Positions 62,830 to 64,000 of a DNA stretch of 64,000 bases are shown piece after piece. Location of the stretch: positions 84,187-148,186 of the forward strand of contig NZ_CAJYVQ010000001.1 of the NCBI RefSeq assembly GCF_913778665.1, written 5' to 3'. Within the stretch, counting starts at the first letter, position 1, and each line of letters begins with the position of its first letter. Origin of the DNA: an uncultured Stenotrophomonas sp. (GTDB lineage Bacteria; Pseudomonadota; Gammaproteobacteria; Xanthomonadales; Xanthomonadaceae). A model generated the notes under the pieces. The model had not been told where the DNA came from, did no database searches, and saw only the letters and a program-made list of their open reading frames with translations. Made by a program: the position numbers and the translations under genes.

Positions 62830-63140
62830 TTTTTGTACTCCAATTCAACGCCATCTTCTGAATCATTGTGCCAATGAATAAACGCAGGTGGCGTTTGCTG
62901 TGCTTGAAAAAAATGCAGTGCGTGCTCAATTACATCAACAGGGTAGGCCCACGATGCTGGGTATTCGTCGTGCTGACCATTATTAAGCCGATATTCAATA
63001 GTTGATTCTGTCGGCCCTTTATAATTAGTGCTGCGTGAGCTAAAGCCCGCGTCCCCGCTATACCTTAGGTACATCAACCATCCCCACTCACCGTTGATAA
63101 GTGCGCACATGGACTGGCCGTCCGGGATCTCGATCCACAC
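62811..63140 (-). CDS. Imm1-family immunity-like protein
   Basis: 109 residues from a GTG at 63140; the frame is open about 15 codons further upstream (KITIPEVWIEIPDG), so the true start may be a non-ATG codon next to the attC core. The pattern MCALINGEWGWLMYLRYSGD, GFSSR, IEYRLNNGQHDEYPASWA and IHWHND fits Imm1-type immunity proteins, which bind and neutralise nuclease or deaminase toxins from polymorphic toxin systems. No toxin gene is adjacent. It is probably an orphan immunity gene carried as an integron cassette. Confidence 0.7.
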   Translation of the reverse strand: MWIEIPDGQSMCALINGEWGWLMYLRYSGDAGFSSRSTNYKGPTESTIEYRLNNGQHDEYPASWAYPVDVIEHALHFFQAQQTPPAFIHWHNDSEDGVELEYKKANSQL

Positions 63141-63170
63141 TTCCGGAATGGTGATTTTTCCATTATGAAT

Positions 63171-63192
63171 GCCTAACGCTTGGTTAAAAGAC
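63171..63192 (-). repeat. attC-like end cut by repeat copy B
   Basis: On the minus strand TTTTAACCAAGCGTTAGGC carries a perfect core (GTTAGGC), the canonical AAGCGTTAGGC end of attC. The remainder of the site is replaced by the GGGGACAGATTTATT repeat starting at 63193, which suggests that the repeat inserted into the attC site. Confidence 0.65.
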
Positions 63193-63254
63193 GATAAGGG
63201 GACAGATTTATTTTAGACCAACAGCACTGTGCCATAAATAAATCTGCCCCCTTT
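63193..63254. repeat. GGGGACAGATTTATT repeat, copy B
   Basis: ATAAGGGGACAGATTTATTT, then AGACCAACAGCACTGTGCCA, then TAAATAAATCTGCCCCC. About 62 bp with imperfect inverted ends (GGGGACAGATTTATT / AATAAATCTGCCCC). No coding capacity. Confidence 0.75.
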
Positions 63255-63349
63255 CCGAGCGATCCGTTAAAGCATTTTTGACTTTTATTTATTTATCAAA
63301 CCAGATAGCGTAATAAAAATTAATTGCAGTATAAACTTAGAAAAACTAG
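63255..63349. other. AT-rich spacer between cassettes
   Basis: About 95 bp, markedly AT-rich, with no gene or complete attC core that I can recognise. CCGTTAAAG at about 63264 may be a worn core site. Confidence 0.4.
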
Positions 63350-63631
63350 TTACTCGTATATTTTTCCGCAATAAAGAAAAACAGCGAATTGCTTCCATTT
63401 GTTTTTGGCTAGCTCTGATTCTTGATTGACGCCAAAATTTGAATCTTCTGCCCATGAAACTGCAGACTCAAGAAAGCTTGATATACTGTTATTCGCCCAG
63501 TCCTCTACGAAACCAACTTCGTCTATTGTTTTTCCCTCGTGCTGCTCACGATCAGCAACCAGCGCTTTGACGAAAGCCAAGAACGAGCCTTCGTCTTTTA
63601 CTGCTTCAAGAGCATGATCAAGTTCTTGCAT
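63350..63631 (-). CDS. DUF7660-like small protein
   Basis: 93 residues from ATG 63631, which has AGAGG six bases upstream; an upstream in-frame ATG at 63652 lies inside the attC-like sequence. It begins QELDHALEAVKDEGSFLAFV, then FVEDWANNSISSFLESAVSW and ends KWKQFAVFLYCGKIYE. This resembles the DUF7660 family, short acidic proteins found in toxin-immunity and mobile regions. Function unknown. Confidence 0.65.
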   Translation of the reverse strand: MQELDHALEAVKDEGSFLAFVKALVADREQHEGKTIDEVGFVEDWANNSISSFLESAVSWAEDSNFGVNQESELAKNKWKQFAVFLYCGKIYE

Positions 63632-63646
63632 TTTGCCTCTACTATT

Positions 63647-63706
63647 TTTCAACGTTTAGTTAAAGAGCGGGCTTTAGCCCGTCCCAGTGAGCGAAGCGGG
63701 CGACAC
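63647..63706 (-). repeat. attC-like site upstream of the DUF7660-like gene
   Basis: On the minus strand the site contains GCCCGCTTCGCTCACTGGGA and CGGGCTAAAGCCCGC and ends TTAACTAAACGTTGAAA. The core GTTGAAA has one mismatch to GTTRRRY. The GGGCTTTAGCCCG arm plus GAGCGAAGCGGGC closely resembles the site at 62728, so both belong to the same attC family, as is typical of a chromosomal integron. Confidence 0.6.
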
Positions 63707-63829
63707 TGACGACTTCCACTTTACACTGCCTGCAGTTGCCACTTTGGCTGAGGCTCCCGCCCCCAGTTTACATTTCTGACGGAACTTGCAGGTAGTGCCA
63801 CTAGCCGGGTTGTGCTCTCTTGATTGAGC
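63707..63829. other. Intergenic spacer without supported gene
   Basis: About 120 bp between the attC-like site and repeat copy C. I see no core motif, gene or palindrome of note. Confidence 0.4.
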
Positions 63830-63887
63830 GATAAGGGGACAGATTTATTCTTACCCCAGTGACGCTGCAACACAAATAAATCTGAGA
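63830..63887. repeat. GGGGACAGATTTATT repeat, copy C
   Basis: ATAAGGGGACAGATTTATTC, then TTACCCCAGTGACGCTGCAA, then AAATAAATCTGAGAATC. The right end is more diverged than in copy B. It lies just before the IS110 element. Confidence 0.7.
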
Positions 63888-63889
63888 AT

Positions 63890-64000
63890 CATCTAGCCGG
63901 CCTCCTCACTCCCGAGTAGGCGCAAAATTCAAAGTGCGAACATTGTCTTTTGCTGTGAGGAGGCCGTGATGAAATTCTGTGGCATAGACCTGCACTCGAA
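63890..64000 (+). mobile_element. IS110-family insertion sequence, left part
   Basis: The window ends inside this element. The stretch before the transposase start (about 63900-63968) should include the IS left end; IS110 elements carry a bridge-RNA-coding segment on this side of the transposase. The exact left boundary is not visible without the right end or an empty-site comparison. Confidence 0.55.
63969..64000 (+). CDS. IS110-family transposase, N-terminal fragment
   Basis: ATG 63969 follows GAGGAGG. The ten visible residues, MKFCGIDLHS, match the start of IS110-family DEDD transposases, whose first catalytic Asp lies in the GIDLH motif. The rest is outside the window. The family uses a bridge RNA to choose target and donor sites. 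Confidence 0.8.
   Translation, partial: MKFCGIDLHS

Overview
The window joins two different genomic backgrounds. From the left edge to about 47.6 kb everything looks like a Stenotrophomonas maltophilia-type xanthomonad: high G+C, SMAG-type palindromic repeats (GTAGAG...CTCTAC arms) between genes, a GyrA with Gln at the classical Ser83 position, Tat-exported xanthomonad proteins and a kynurenine operon. From about 47.75 kb to the right edge everything looks like Pseudomonas: the N-terminal half of the NAD-glutamate dehydrogenase, a chemoreceptor, the MoxR-DUF58-BatA/B/D cluster, Pseudomonas REP-like repeats and an integron-type cassette array. The switch falls inside one intact reading frame (45576-50426, minus), in a stretch conserved across bacteria. 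A chimeric contig is the simplest explanation; inter-genus recombination is the exciting alternative.

Layout of the left part. 1-11 kb: end of a TonB-dependent receptor, a membrane protein, a divergent TetR/thioesterase pair, a Tat-exported agmatine deiminase with a divergent LysR regulator, a GDSL hydrolase, a putative zinc protease, several uncharacterised proteins and a large exported S9 peptidase. 11-17 kb: a HipA-like kinase overlapped by a DUF3037 gene, an exported serine hydrolase and the PQQ glucose dehydrogenase. 17-26 kb: gyrA, mtnA, a DUF3011 repeat protein, epmA, a GNAT acetyltransferase and ligA. 26-34 kb: an exported aminotransferase on the opposite strand between ligA and zipA, then zipA, smc, rplI-rpsR-rpsF and an A-type Fe-S carrier. 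34-45.5 kb: asnS, a short run of small genes with a PaiB-like flavoprotein, carbonic anhydrase, the kynurenine operon haaO-kynU-kmo running into sbcB and DUF2461, then a DUF2939 gene, a 5'-nucleotidase and nadK. Several of these (kynurenine to quinolinate, nadK, NAD-GDH) touch NAD metabolism.

Right part. 45.6-50.4 kb: the chimeric gdhB. 50.7-59.6 kb: methyl-accepting chemotaxis protein, then a tightly overlapping MoxR/DUF58/DUF4381/VWA/VWA-TPR/BatD operon (the gene order I recall from the P. aeruginosa gdhB neighbourhood). 59.6-61.6 kb: AraC regulator and a convergent LysE exporter separated by Pseudomonas repeats. A strong bidirectional terminator at 61.67 kb marks the end of this block.

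From about 61.7 kb the sequence becomes AT-richer. It holds at least four small minus-strand genes (zinc-ribbon-like, unknown, Imm1-like immunity, DUF7660-like), each preceded by an attC-like site or remnant. That is the organisation of chromosomal-integron cassettes. Three copies of a GGGGACAGATTTATT repeat are interspersed, and the window ends in the first ten codons of an IS110-family transposase. No integrase, tRNA, rRNA or CRISPR was seen.
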